This document shows positions 1 through 7,896 of a stretch of DNA of 64,000 nucleotides, one piece after another. The position numbers and the translations under genes are program-made. The notes under the pieces were generated by a model. The model was given only the letters and a program-made list of their open reading frames with translations, made no database searches and was not told where the DNA came from. This DNA comes from Aliivibrio sifiae (GTDB taxonomy: Bacteria > Pseudomonadota > Gammaproteobacteria > Enterobacterales > Vibrionaceae), in contig NZ_MSCO01000002.1 in assembly GCF_002954705.1 (NCBI RefSeq), positions 146,931-210,930 on the forward strand, in the 5' to 3' direction. Position 1 is the stretch's first letter. Each line of letters opens with the position of its first letter.

Positions 1-264
1 CCAGAAAGCTTTTGCCAGTGATGATTTTATTCCTGAGCCTACGGCTCGACTTAACACCAATTGCGTACCGTTTGCCAGCGCCATTTGAATACCAAGGATA
101 AAGGCGATTATCGTTGTTGCAATCCCCATTGCTGCAAGAGGAATTTCACCTAAAGGAGAAACCAGCAGTGTATCTATCATTAGCATTGATTGCATGAGTA
201 ATGCATTAAAAGCTAAAGGCCAAGCAAGTGAAAAGTTTTTTCTGACGTAGGATTGGGAAGACAA
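1..264 (-). CDS. MATE-family multidrug efflux transporter, N-terminal part (runs off window)
   Basis: The first 88 residues of a membrane protein are encoded on the minus strand, reading out through base 1. Translation gives a short basic N-terminus and then long hydrophobic stretches at about residues 14-35 and 50-72. The style and spacing are those of the MatE family of Na+/H+-coupled drug exporters. The best start is a TTG at 264-262, preceded by AGAAGG at a 7-base spacing; no ATG or GTG is placed as well. It lies downstream of the FadR-type regulator gene on the same strand, with a GC hairpin in between, so co-transcription is possible but uncertain. The assignment rests on only the N-terminal fifth of the family length, so substrate and exact subfamily cannot be given. 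Confidence 0.6.
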   Translation of the reverse strand, partial: MSSQSYVRKNFSLAWPLAFNALLMQSMLMIDTLLVSPLGEIPLAAMGIATTIIAFILGIQMALANGTQLVLSRAVGSGIKSSLAKAFW

Positions 265-286
265 AATAATACCTTCTAATAATGGT

Positions 287-313
287 AAGCCCCCTCTAAT
301 AGAAAAGGGGGCT
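287..313 (-). terminator. GC hairpin between FadR-type regulator and MATE gene
   Basis: AGCCCCC and GGGGGCT arms enclose an AT-rich loop just after the regulator stop codon. The U-tract on the minus strand is poor, so this may be a weak terminator or an attenuator in front of the MATE gene. Confidence 0.4.
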
Positions 314-318
314 AAGTG

Positions 319-1038
319 TTAGGCTGTTAGTTTTAATTGAGCTAACTTTTGATTTTCATCATCTAATAGCACGCGAGAGGAAGTACGCGCTTGATTTGCA
401 TTTCCTGACATAATGGCATCGTAAATCGCTTTATGTTCATCTAGGCAAAAACGACCACCTTCTGCTGAGTGGTCAATAAATTGCTTAAAAATTGTAGATA
501 ATATTTTACCAAATGGAATATAAAATTGGTTACCCGTTGAGAGAAAGATAGTTTGGTGAAACAGATGATCATTAACGGTCCAATCTTCATAATCAAAAGT
601 GTGTGCAGCAAGAGACATTTTTTGAAATAAGACCGAGAGTGTTTTACGTTGCTCAACGGTAGCGTTGGTCGCAGCTAACGCACAAGCTTCGGGTTCAATT
701 GCTTTACGTAGCCCGAGAAACTGTGACAGGAAAGGCTTAGTATCCTCTATGTCTTGGATCCAATCTAATAGTTGAGGATCTAAGAAGTGCCATTGTGAGC
801 GCGGTTGAATACGAGTTCCTACTTTAGGTTTTGATTCAATTAACCCTTTCGCAGATAGCAATTTGGTGGATTCTCTAAGTGCGGTTCTACTTACACCAAA
901 AACCTTACAAAGCTCCATTTCGCTTGGTAACTTCTCGTTTTCTTGAATATCGCCAGATAAGATCTTACGAGCGATTTGCCTCGCCACTTGGACATGAATG
1001 CGGCAGCTTGAATCATCCACCAATGAAAATATTGACAT
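319..1038 (-). CDS. FadR-subfamily GntR transcriptional regulator (copy 1)
   Basis: This 239-residue DNA-binding regulator has an N-terminal GntR winged helix (about residues 10-75; helix-turn-helix around FGVSRTALRESTKLL). A C-terminal all-helical FCD ligand domain follows (about 95-225) with the Asp/His residues that usually hold a metal and an organic acid (DHLFHQ, IDHSAEGG, DEHKAIYD). I chose the ATG at 1038 because AGGTGG lies five bases upstream; an upstream GTG would overlap that ribosome site. It is a clear paralogue of the divergent gene at 1443. FadR-type proteins commonly repress sugar-acid pathways, and the nearby porin, lyase and symporter genes carry TTGTANTACAA palindromes of the FadR-class type. 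Control of those genes by one or both regulators is therefore a reasonable inference, not shown directly. Confidence 0.85.
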   Translation of the reverse strand: MSIFSLVDDSSCRIHVQVARQIARKILSGDIQENEKLPSEMELCKVFGVSRTALRESTKLLSAKGLIESKPKVGTRIQPRSQWHFLDPQLLDWIQDIEDTKPFLSQFLGLRKAIEPEACALAATNATVEQRKTLSVLFQKMSLAAHTFDYEDWTVNDHLFHQTIFLSTGNQFYIPFGKILSTIFKQFIDHSAEGGRFCLDEHKAIYDAIMSGNANQARTSSRVLLDDENQKLAQLKLTA

Positions 1039-1442
1039 GTACACCACCTGAAATTTAAAGATGAAAATATAAGAAAAAGTCAGTTAATATCTGGCTCTTT
1101 GGTATTTAGTGCATACGTTTATTGAAAACGACACGTTAAGTAAGCGATTGGTTATTATTTTTTATACTTACTTGTTATTATAATACAATAATACCTTGCC
1201 TATTCAAGGACGTAAGAAGAGAAACGGCTGGTTGAAGGGAATAAATGAACAAATTAAGATTCATTTTGTGATTTTGCTCATACAAAAAGTGAGAAGTATT
1301 TGTATTAATAAATAAACAAGTTGAATGCATGAGATCTTAGAGTTTAAGGGAGTTCACGTTCTTATTGTACTTATTTGGTGCATTATAAATTCAGTGCTAT
1401 AGTGCAGTTAAATAATACATATTAATGAATTGAAGTGAAAAT
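1039..1442. promoter_or_regulatory. Divergent promoter region between the two FadR-type genes
   Basis: This 404-bp AT-rich spacer holds TTATAATACAA at 1178-1188, one mismatch from the TTGTANTACAA operator seen before both symporter genes. It also holds a CRP-like site, TGTGATTTTGCTCATA, at 1267-1282 on the side of the plus-strand gene. No reading frame with a credible start was seen. Both sites are pattern matches by eye. Confidence 0.45.
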
Positions 1443-2153
1443 ATGTCTGGTTCTTTTAATGTAATCTCTGGCTCAAAACGAAGCCTACACGTACAAGTTG
1501 CTCGTGAGATCGCTCGTGGGATCTTATCTGGTAAATTACCTCAAGGTTCAATCATTCCGGGTGAAATGGCATTATGTGAGCAATTTGGAGTAAGTCGAAC
1601 GGCACTTAGAGAAGCCGTAAAACTTCTTACATCAAAAGGTTTATTAGAATCACGCCCTAAAATTGGTACCCGTGTGGTAGACCGTGCATATTGGAATTTT
1701 CTTGATCCACAATTGATTGAGTGGATGGATGGATTAGCAGATGTTGACCAGTTTTGTTCTCAGTTTTTAGGTTTACGTCGAGCGATTGAACCAGAAGCAT
1801 GTGCACTTGCGGCTAAATTTGCAACGGCAGAGCAACGCATTGAACTGTCTGAAACTTTTCAGAAAATGGTAGAAGTGTCTGAAGCAGAAGAGTTTGTTCA
1901 AGCTGACTGGACATCAATCGATACTAAGTTTCACAGTCTTATTTTTAACGCGACGGGTAACGACTTCTATTTACCTTTTGGAAATATTCTTACTACGATG
2001 TTTGTTAATTTTATCGTCCATTCTTCGGAAGAAGGCAGTACCTGTATTAATGAGCACCGCCAGATTTATGAAGCGATTATGGCTGGTAATAGTGACAAAG
2101 CACGTCAAGCATCAGCGAATCATTTGCAAGAATCAAAACATCGATTGGCATAA
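1443..2153 (+). CDS. FadR-subfamily GntR transcriptional regulator (copy 2)
   Basis: This 236-residue regulator has the same architecture as its divergent neighbour: a winged helix around residues 12-75 (FGVSRTALREAVKLLTSKG) and an FCD effector domain with conserved Asp/His positions (DTKFHSLIF, IVHSSEEG, NEHRQIYEA). Sequence similarity to the minus-strand copy runs through the whole length, so the pair arose by duplication and then inverted or diverged. The ATG at 1443 is weakly preceded by GAAG; no better start exists. A strong terminator follows. Having two FadR paralogues next to a duplicated symporter suggests that regulator and transporter were duplicated together, each perhaps tuned to a different uronate-type ligand. 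That link is inference. Confidence 0.85.
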   Translation: MSGSFNVISGSKRSLHVQVAREIARGILSGKLPQGSIIPGEMALCEQFGVSRTALREAVKLLTSKGLLESRPKIGTRVVDRAYWNFLDPQLIEWMDGLADVDQFCSQFLGLRRAIEPEACALAAKFATAEQRIELSETFQKMVEVSEAEEFVQADWTSIDTKFHSLIFNATGNDFYLPFGNILTTMFVNFIVHSSEEGSTCINEHRQIYEAIMAGNSDKARQASANHLQESKHRLA

Positions 2154-2171
2154 AAGATAGAGTTATTTCTT

Positions 2172-2199
2172 AAAAAGCATACTTAGGTATGCTTTTTTT
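2172..2199 (+). terminator. Rho-independent terminator after FadR-type copy 2
   Basis: GCATAC-TTAG-GTATGC stem flanked by an A-run on the left and seven T on the right; compact and convincing. Confidence 0.85.
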
Positions 2200-2270
2200 A
2201 TGCCTGAATAAATTGTGCTTCTCTTTATAAGTTATATAATAATACTAATTAAATCATGGAGAGTATTATT

Positions 2271-4136
2271 ATGCCTCAATCCCTATTGCCAAATATCATT
2301 CAATTCATAGGGCAGATAGACCCTTTTGATAAAATACCAAAAGAAGCATTACGAGAATTGGCTGCATATATTCAAATCACGTATTTAAGTAAAGGCGAAG
2401 TGGTGGATATGTGTGAGGTAGGGAAAGAGAAGTCCTTATATATTATCCGAACTGGCTCGATGGAACAGAGGAAGTCCGATGGTGTGTTACGAGCAAGGTT
2501 AGGCTCTGAAGACTTATTTGGTTTTACTTTTCTTGATTCAGACATGGATGATGAAAAAGGGTATCGAGCAACCGCAATCGATAATACGTTACTTTATATA
2601 ATTCCTCATTCTGCTCTACAAACCTTGTTTAAAACATATCCAACTTGTGCAGAGCATTTTGCATCGCAAGCTCAGGTTCGTTTGAAATCAGCTTTGGATG
2701 TTGTGTGGTCAAATAAAGAAAAAGGCTTGTTTATTCGTAAAGTCGAGGACGTTGCTAGTGGACGAGTTGCTGTAGTGACTTCAGATCAGAGCATTAAACA
2801 AGTGGCGCATGAAATGCGAATCGTGCACCGTACTTCATGTGCAGTTATTTATGAAGACGACAAGATCATTGGGTTAATAACCGATAGAGATATGACTAAA
2901 AGAGTGATTGCTCACGGGGTATCTTATGATCGACCAATACGTGATGTGATGACGCATTCCCCATTGACTATTAAGCCTGATGATTTGGTGTTACATGCAG
3001 CATCGGCCATGATGCAATTCAATATTCGTAATTTGCCCGTGGTAAAAGACAATAAAGTGGTTGGTTTACTTACGACTTCTCATCTGGTTCAAAACCACCG
3101 TGTGCAGGCTATTTTCTTAATCGAAAAAATTAAGTATGCCGGAAGTATCAAATCATTGGCAAGTTTTACGCCTGAACGCCAAGCTATTTTTGAAGCGTTA
3201 GTCGAAGGAAAAGTATCGCCAGAAGTCATTGGTAAAGTGATGACAATGATCATGGATGCGTATACTCGCCGTATTATTCAAATTGCGATGGATAAATTAG
3301 GCCCGCCGCCATGTGATTACTCGTGGATAGTAGCAGGCTCCCACGCTCGAAACGAAGTACATATGTTGTCTGATCAAGACAGTGCGATTGTGCTTGCTGA
3401 TGATGCAACAGAGAACGATAGAATTTACTTTAAACATTTAGCGATGATTGTGACTAATGGGCTAGCAAGTTGTGATTATCCGCTATGCCCAGGGAAATAC
3501 ATGGCAGCAACACCAAAGTGGTGTCAGCCTCTCAGTGTATGGAAACATTATTATAAAAAATGGGTTGCTAATCCTGAGTATGAACGCTTATTGAATATCA
3601 GTGTGTTTTTAGAAATTCGTACTGTTTACGGTAACAGTGAGTTTGAATCAATCTTAAGAGATGAGCTTCATAGTAATATTCGTAATAATCGCGAGTTTTT
3701 AAGTACATTAGTGAGAGATGCAGTCAATACAAACCCTCCTTTAGGGATCTTTAATAGTTTAGTGCTAGAAAAATCCGGCGAGAATAAGAAAACATTAAAT
3801 GTAAAAAAATACGCAATTAATTTAGTTATCGATCTTGCTCGAATATACGGATTAGCCGTTGAATGTGATTTATCGGCAACGGATGAACGCTTTACTGCAG
3901 CTAATAAAAAAGGGATGTTGAGTGATGATGCGTTTAAAAATATTTTAGGCGCGTATGAATTTATACTGTCTTATCGTTTTAGTCATCAGTTAGAAGCATT
4001 GAAAAGAGGGGAAGAGCCAAATAATAATATTGACCCGAATAGCTTTGGTAGTTTTGAACGTAAACATTTAAAAGATGCCTTTAGAATTATTGCCGATCTT
4101 CAAGAAGGTGCAAAAGTACGTTTTGGGAGTCGATAA
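2271..4136 (+). CDS. cNMP-binding / CBS-pair / DUF294 putative nucleotidyltransferase
   Basis: This is a 621-residue cytoplasmic signalling-type protein. Domains in order are a cyclic-nucleotide-binding-like beta barrel (about 15-130), a CBS pair (about 155-275; ITDRDMTKRVIAHG and VVGLLTTSHL mark the two repeats), and a DUF294 nucleotidyltransferase-like core. The core has the GS...SDQD metal/nucleotide motif (GSHARNEVHMLSDQDSAIV) near residues 357-375 and is followed by the DUF294 C-terminal helical domain. The ATG at 2271 is preferred because GGAGAG sits seven bases before it; an ATG at 2256 lacks a ribosome site. The stop codon overlaps the next start (TAATG), so it is translationally coupled to the exonuclease. 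Such pairs are widespread in proteobacteria, often near acetate/solute symporters, but the reaction is unknown. Confidence 0.85.
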   Translation: MPQSLLPNIIQFIGQIDPFDKIPKEALRELAAYIQITYLSKGEVVDMCEVGKEKSLYIIRTGSMEQRKSDGVLRARLGSEDLFGFTFLDSDMDDEKGYRATAIDNTLLYIIPHSALQTLFKTYPTCAEHFASQAQVRLKSALDVVWSNKEKGLFIRKVEDVASGRVAVVTSDQSIKQVAHEMRIVHRTSCAVIYEDDKIIGLITDRDMTKRVIAHGVSYDRPIRDVMTHSPLTIKPDDLVLHAASAMMQFNIRNLPVVKDNKVVGLLTTSHLVQNHRVQAIFLIEKIKYAGSIKSLASFTPERQAIFEALVEGKVSPEVIGKVMTMIMDAYTRRIIQIAMDKLGPPPCDYSWIVAGSHARNEVHMLSDQDSAIVLADDATENDRIYFKHLAMIVTNGLASCDYPLCPGKYMAATPKWCQPLSVWKHYYKKWVANPEYERLLNISVFLEIRTVYGNSEFESILRDELHSNIRNNREFLSTLVRDAVNTNPPLGIFNSLVLEKSGENKKTLNVKKYAINLVIDLARIYGLAVECDLSATDERFTAANKKGMLSDDAFKNILGAYEFILSYRFSHQLEALKRGEEPNNNIDPNSFGSFERKHLKDAFRIIADLQEGAKVRFGSR

Positions 4137-4852
4137 TGAAAGCTTTATTAAAATATTTGCACCCTTTAGAGCAAATGAAAAGAAAACGAAAGCAATATAT
4201 TACAACGGTTAATTTACCTGAAATATTAAACGAGTTAGTTGAACAACCTTGTCCAGAGCTGACTGATTTAGCCAAAAACAGTGATTATATTGTACTTGAT
4301 TTAGAAACGACGGGATTAGACAGCGAAAGTGATTTGATTTTATCAATGGGGTGGGTCGATGTTATCAACAGTAAAATTGATTTAGCTTCTGCACAACATT
4401 TGTATTTAACTAATGATTCTCAGATTAAACCTGAGACGGCGATTATTAATCACATAACGCCACAAATGTTAGAAAAAGGAGCTTCTATTCATGATGGAAT
4501 GGCGGCGTTTTTTAAAGCTGCTCAAGGCAAAGTAATTGTTGCCCATGCGTGCGTAGTTGAGCGCAATTTTATCAATCACTACTTGTTTCATACTTATGGC
4601 TTACGTGAATTGCCATTACTTTGGTTAGATACATTGTGTATTGAGAAAAAACTAGAAAATGCCATTAGTCATCATGAAGATATTGATCTCACCTTATCGT
4701 CTACTCGTAAACGATATGGCTTACCGGAATATAATGCACATAACGCATTAGCGGATGCCGTTTCTACTGCGGAATTACTGTTAGCCCAACAGAAAAGAAT
4801 TACACCAAATTCAGATGTTACTATCGGAGTTATGTATAAATTAAGTGTGTAA
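4136..4852 (+). CDS. DnaQ-like 3'-5' exonuclease (DEDDh)
   Basis: This 238-residue exonuclease-fold protein resembles the proofreading epsilon subunit. ExoI is visible as VLDLETTGLD (Asp55, Glu57), and the C-terminal HNALADA supplies the DEDDh His and Asp. A 40-residue basic extension precedes the domain. The start overlaps the last base of the DUF294 gene stop codon, so the two are made together. Conserved pairing with DUF294 proteins is known, but the biological substrate (DNA, RNA or a nucleotide signal) is not. It is too short and too differently placed to be the main DNA polymerase III epsilon chain. An intrinsic terminator lies 150 bases downstream inside an inverted-repeat element. Confidence 0.85.
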   Translation: MKALLKYLHPLEQMKRKRKQYITTVNLPEILNELVEQPCPELTDLAKNSDYIVLDLETTGLDSESDLILSMGWVDVINSKIDLASAQHLYLTNDSQIKPETAIINHITPQMLEKGASIHDGMAAFFKAAQGKVIVAHACVVERNFINHYLFHTYGLRELPLLWLDTLCIEKKLENAISHHEDIDLTLSSTRKRYGLPEYNAHNALADAVSTAELLLAQQKRITPNSDVTIGVMYKLSV

Positions 4853-4878
4853 TTTATACATAACTATAGATTCATATA

Positions 4879-5100
4879 AATAAAGCCAGCGTATTTGCTA
4901 ATGCCGATCAGTTAGTCACTTTATTGAGTAATTATGCACTATTTATTCAATGTCTAATAGATATGGCAAAGTACCCGTTAAGAGAGTGAAAGATAGATAC
5001 AACAAGGGCTCCAGAATGATTGTAATAAATTCGTCTGAAGCCCTTGTTTTTATTGATGTTCGCTTAACTGACTGGCATTAGCGTATTTGCTGGCTTTATT
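4879..5100. repeat. MITE-like element with 36-bp imperfect terminal inverted repeats
   Basis: Left arm 4879-4914 and right arm 5065-5100 are inverted copies: both begin AATAAAGCCAGC, share CTAATGCC and end near CAGTTA, with a few internal mismatches. The roughly 150 bp between them has no reading frame but contains the terminator listed separately. It resembles a small non-autonomous element or a very large hairpin. Confidence 0.5.
5001..5053 (+). terminator. Intrinsic terminator downstream of the exonuclease
   Basis: AACAAGGGCT pairs with AGCCCTTGTT (10 bp) across a long AT-rich loop, followed by TTTATT on the plus strand. It lies inside the inverted-repeat element. Confidence 0.6.
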
Positions 5101-5119
5101 TTTATTAAGAACGTTTTCG

Positions 5120-5797
5120 TTAGAAGCTGTACGTTACCCCTACACGGCTTCGAAGTTGACGGTCATCTGAGGTTGAAGAGACAGATACGTTACCGAACTC
5201 TACATATGGACGCCATGCCCAATCAGATTCTTTGTAACCAATCTTAAGGTTCATATCCCAGTTCATGTCTTTATTATTAAAGTAGACTTGGTCATCTAAG
5301 CCTTTTTCATAGTTTGCTTCAAAGCCAAATTGTAGATTCTCATAGTTATAATCTATGTTACCTGTGACTTTACTTTTTTGTTCCGTGCTTTCACCACTTT
5401 CATCGGTGTAATCACGGATTTCATGACGGTAACGAAGTTTTGCTTTTATGCCAGAATCAAAGGCATATTGAACTCGAACTTGTGGTTTATAGGTAACTTT
5501 ATCACCACTGAATGTGATCGGCATACTTGGTTGTATTAACCAGTGTTCGGTTACTTGAAATCTATACCCGTATTCAAACTCATTATCAGCAGATTCCCAT
5601 TCAGAGAAGGGTTGACCTTTTTGTTTTGCTTCAAGGCCAAAATAATGGTTTCCTGTAGAACCACCGATTTTTATACGACTCGCATAGCTTTCGCTTTCAT
5701 GCTTATATTCTTGACGAACATCTAGCGAAGCAGCCGCTAGGCTTCCTGCAAAAAGAGTAGATACGACTGCTAATGCTATTTTATTGTATTTTTTCAT
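5120..5797 (-). CDS. KdgM-family acidic-oligosaccharide porin
   Basis: This is a 225-residue outer-membrane beta-barrel protein. The signal peptide is MKKYNKIALAVVSTLFAG followed by a SLAAA-type cleavage region. The mature chain is a run of alternating beta strands rich in aromatic and charged residues and ends in a terminal Phe (VGVTYSF), the usual BAM recognition end. Length and pattern fit the KdgM/KdgN family, which passes oligogalacturonate or oligo-alginate. It begins 41 bases after the alginate-lyase-family gene on the same strand, so the two form an operon: the enzyme cuts polyuronate and the porin admits or exports the pieces. The exact substrate is not readable from sequence. Confidence 0.8.
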   Translation of the reverse strand: MKKYNKIALAVVSTLFAGSLAAASLDVRQEYKHESESYASRIKIGGSTGNHYFGLEAKQKGQPFSEWESADNEFEYGYRFQVTEHWLIQPSMPITFSGDKVTYKPQVRVQYAFDSGIKAKLRYRHEIRDYTDESGESTEQKSKVTGNIDYNYENLQFGFEANYEKGLDDQVYFNNKDMNWDMNLKIGYKESDWAWRPYVEFGNVSVSSTSDDRQLRSRVGVTYSF

Positions 5798-5838
5798 TAT
5801 TTTATTCCACGATTTAATGATTATAATAGATGTAGGTT

Positions 5839-7101
5839 TTATTTCTGTTTCAAGTAAAGTAATTCGATGTCACGTTGTGCCCATACTTCAGCGAGATTTT
5901 TTTTCACTGTGAATTGGCTAAAATCGGTGTCTGTTGCAAGGTTTACCCATTCAGGTTTATCCATCGCAATCCCTGCTTTCAGATAAATAGGAGTCATACG
6001 TTCAACACGGCGGCGTTTGTCTTTTTGTGAGTATGGCCATGTTTTATCTAAATCTTGATAATTCGCCATTAATTGAATACCTGCCTCTAAAGAACCTCCT
6101 TTTTTATTGGTGTAGTGCCATAGATCAATGCCAACTTTATCGCCAATTTGTGCAATACCAACTAATGGATCTAAGCTAAAGTAGTGGTAGTGGTATGCGC
6201 GGGTACGCTCAATTTCATGAGGTTGAGAGCCGTCTTTTTCAAATTGTGTATCAACGCGCATTTTTCCTTTTTGTACCATCTGTTTAGCTAATGCATCGTT
6301 ACCTAAGAAGTAAGAAATGCCTGCAATTTGAAAGTCGTACCAAGTGCCGTGATTATTTTCAGAATAGGCTTCGCCTTTAGGACCACCAGATAAATCGTCA
6401 ACAATCATCCAATCAAGGTAATCGGTATACCATTGAGTAATTTGTTGCTCATCGTTTTCTGTCCAATGAGGGGATTTAGATAAAATAGCAAAGGAATCAA
6501 GCATACGATCAGCAAGAGTTCGTGTATCTATAATGCCACTTCGACGGCCGTCAGCTCTGCCTGGGACACCTTGAGCAAAATTAACGTTTGGATTCATTTT
6601 AGTATCGTCATTAATGAACCAAGTTCTTACGTATTCAATACCTTGTTGTGCGTATTTTTCGTCTTGACTGAAATAATAAGCAACAGCAAGAGCACGGACT
6701 GAACGGGTAAAATGCCCAATTCGTTTTGAGTCAGTCTCGTCTGTTTTAGAGGCTGGATTTGTTTTTCCATCATGGCGGATCCACGGAAGACCATCTGATT
6801 TATTCTTATCTGGCCACCAATAAGGACTAATACTTAAATAGTCATGTTTGTCACCACTAGGTGGCACCATTCCTTTTGCGGTTACGGTAAAAGGACCATC
6901 TTTCATTGCAAGTTCTGCTTCTTCAATGGTTTTTTTATATGCATCCGTCATTGATGCTGGTGCATTATCTGAATTGAGTAGTGTGCGGTTTGCTTCGAGT
7001 GTTGCTTCTTCTAAAAAGACAAAGTTAGCGGCTAAAGATTGAGTACTAAAAGTGATAACACCGATACAAGCAGCAAGGGGTAAGAGCTTATTAGCTTTCA
7101 T
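5839..7101 (-). CDS. Alginate-lyase-family (PF05426; PL5/PL38-like) polysaccharide lyase, secreted
   Basis: This 420-residue enzyme has a Sec signal peptide ending near Ala24-Ala25. The mature protein has an alpha-toroid pattern with motifs typical of the family: DYLSISPYWWPD (about 88-99), GLPWIRHDG (104-112), NNHGTW (249-254, the Asn-His pair expected in the active site) and RTRAYHYHYF (299-308, candidate catalytic Tyr/His). The family cleaves uronic-acid polymers such as alginate, mannuronan or glucuronan by beta-elimination in the periplasm. The layout is closer to PL38-type proteins than to AlgL, which is a judgement by eye. It heads an operon with the KdgM-type porin and faces away from two symporters. 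No lyase for a final monomer and no KDG kinase is in the window. Confidence 0.8.
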   Translation of the reverse strand: MKANKLLPLAACIGVITFSTQSLAANFVFLEEATLEANRTLLNSDNAPASMTDAYKKTIEEAELAMKDGPFTVTAKGMVPPSGDKHDYLSISPYWWPDKNKSDGLPWIRHDGKTNPASKTDETDSKRIGHFTRSVRALAVAYYFSQDEKYAQQGIEYVRTWFINDDTKMNPNVNFAQGVPGRADGRRSGIIDTRTLADRMLDSFAILSKSPHWTENDEQQITQWYTDYLDWMIVDDLSGGPKGEAYSENNHGTWYDFQIAGISYFLGNDALAKQMVQKGKMRVDTQFEKDGSQPHEIERTRAYHYHYFSLDPLVGIAQIGDKVGIDLWHYTNKKGGSLEAGIQLMANYQDLDKTWPYSQKDKRRRVERMTPIYLKAGIAMDKPEWVNLATDTDFSQFTVKKNLAEVWAQRDIELLYLKQK

Positions 7102-7502
7102 GTAACTACCTTTTATTTGAATTAAAATAATACAAATATGGTATGTATTCTGTTCTTAATGATCTGTGAAATAGATCTAGTTGTGGATATAAATCGACCA
7201 TACTTTAAAGTGTAAGGATAAGCCAATTGCTATATCTTGTTGATTTTTATTGGCTTTATCTGTTTTTGTATCGTACTGTTTAATTAATGTTTGGCTTAAA
7301 ATGTGCGCTATGACATGAAAATAAAATTTAGCATTGTTATTTTATTTGTAATACATTATCATTTTTGTGGGTCAGGTGACTTGTGTATTGGGTGAGAGGA
7401 GTTTGAACTCGCACAAGTGCTACACCAATATGTAAAAAGAAACTATTCAGGTGCTAAATTTGCCTTTTTGTTTCTAGCTCCTAACTATTCTAATTATAGC
7501 TT

Positions 7503-7590
7503 TCTATTCACTTTGTAAGAGATGGAAGGCGGGTAGTGGCTGAACTACCTTTGCGCTCATACTGAACAGGCGGTATGAGCGTATTTTTTT
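7503..7590 (+). ncRNA. Candidate small RNA in the lyase/symporter intergenic region
   Basis: A strong intrinsic terminator (9-bp stem CGCTCATAC/GTATGAGCG, 7554-7581, then T7) has no protein gene in front of it. Just upstream is a second hairpin, GGTAGT/ACTACC. A plausible promoter (TTGTTT at 7468, TAATTA at 7491, 17-base spacer) would start a transcript of about 88 nt near 7503. Promoter calls in AT-rich DNA are weak; the orphan terminator is the solid part. Confidence 0.45.
7554..7590 (+). terminator. Orphan strong intrinsic terminator
   Basis: CGCTCATAC and GTATGAGCG form a perfect 9-bp stem around a 10-base loop, followed by TATTTTTTT. Confidence 0.8.
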
Positions 7591-7755
7591 ACCTGTTACT
7601 TATTTAATAATACAATTGATTGAATGTTTTTTTGCTTTAGGTGGTTGTTTTTATTGATTGGGGGTGTGATTTCTTGTGCTTGTTTGTAATCACTTTTCTC
7701 TTATTGTCGTGTTAATCTGCCTTTAATAGCGAATAATGTTGATTTTTGGTTATAA

Positions 7756-7771
7756 TATGAGCCAGATCACT
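7756..7771 (+). promoter_or_regulatory. CRP-like site upstream of symporter 1
   Basis: TATGA-N6-TCACT is close to TGTGA-N6-TCACA. Its centre is 65.5 bp before the operator centre, exactly as in symporter 2. Confidence 0.5.
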
Positions 7772-7823
7772 TGTATGATTATATATTTATTAAATAAACA
7801 ATCTCGATCACCAATTTGAGGTA

Positions 7824-7834
7824 TTGTACTACAA
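7824..7834. promoter_or_regulatory. FadR-class operator TTGTACTACAA before symporter 1
   Basis: A perfect 11-bp palindrome with a single central base that fits the TNGTNNNACNA pattern of FadR-type GntR regulators. It lies where the -35 element would be for the -10 TATACT at 7852-7857, so a bound protein would exclude polymerase. Confidence 0.6.
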
Positions 7835-7896
7835 ATAAGCGTCGTCATATTTATACTGTTTTGTAACAAATCATAATTACAAAAAAGGTTAAAAAG

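Larger units (their letters stand above)
7102..7896. promoter_or_regulatory. Long divergent control region between lyase operon and symporter 1
   Basis: This is 795 bp without a convincing protein gene. It contains TTGTAATACAT at 7346-7356 (one mismatch from the symporter operator), a candidate small RNA with a strong terminator (7503-7590), and the CRP/operator/-10 array of symporter 1 (7756-7857). The rest is AT-rich with nothing recognised. Confidence 0.5.

Noticed and set aside
7381..7500. tRNA-like GC-rich segment
   Set aside because: No acceptor stem, T-loop GTTCRA or CCA could be assembled.
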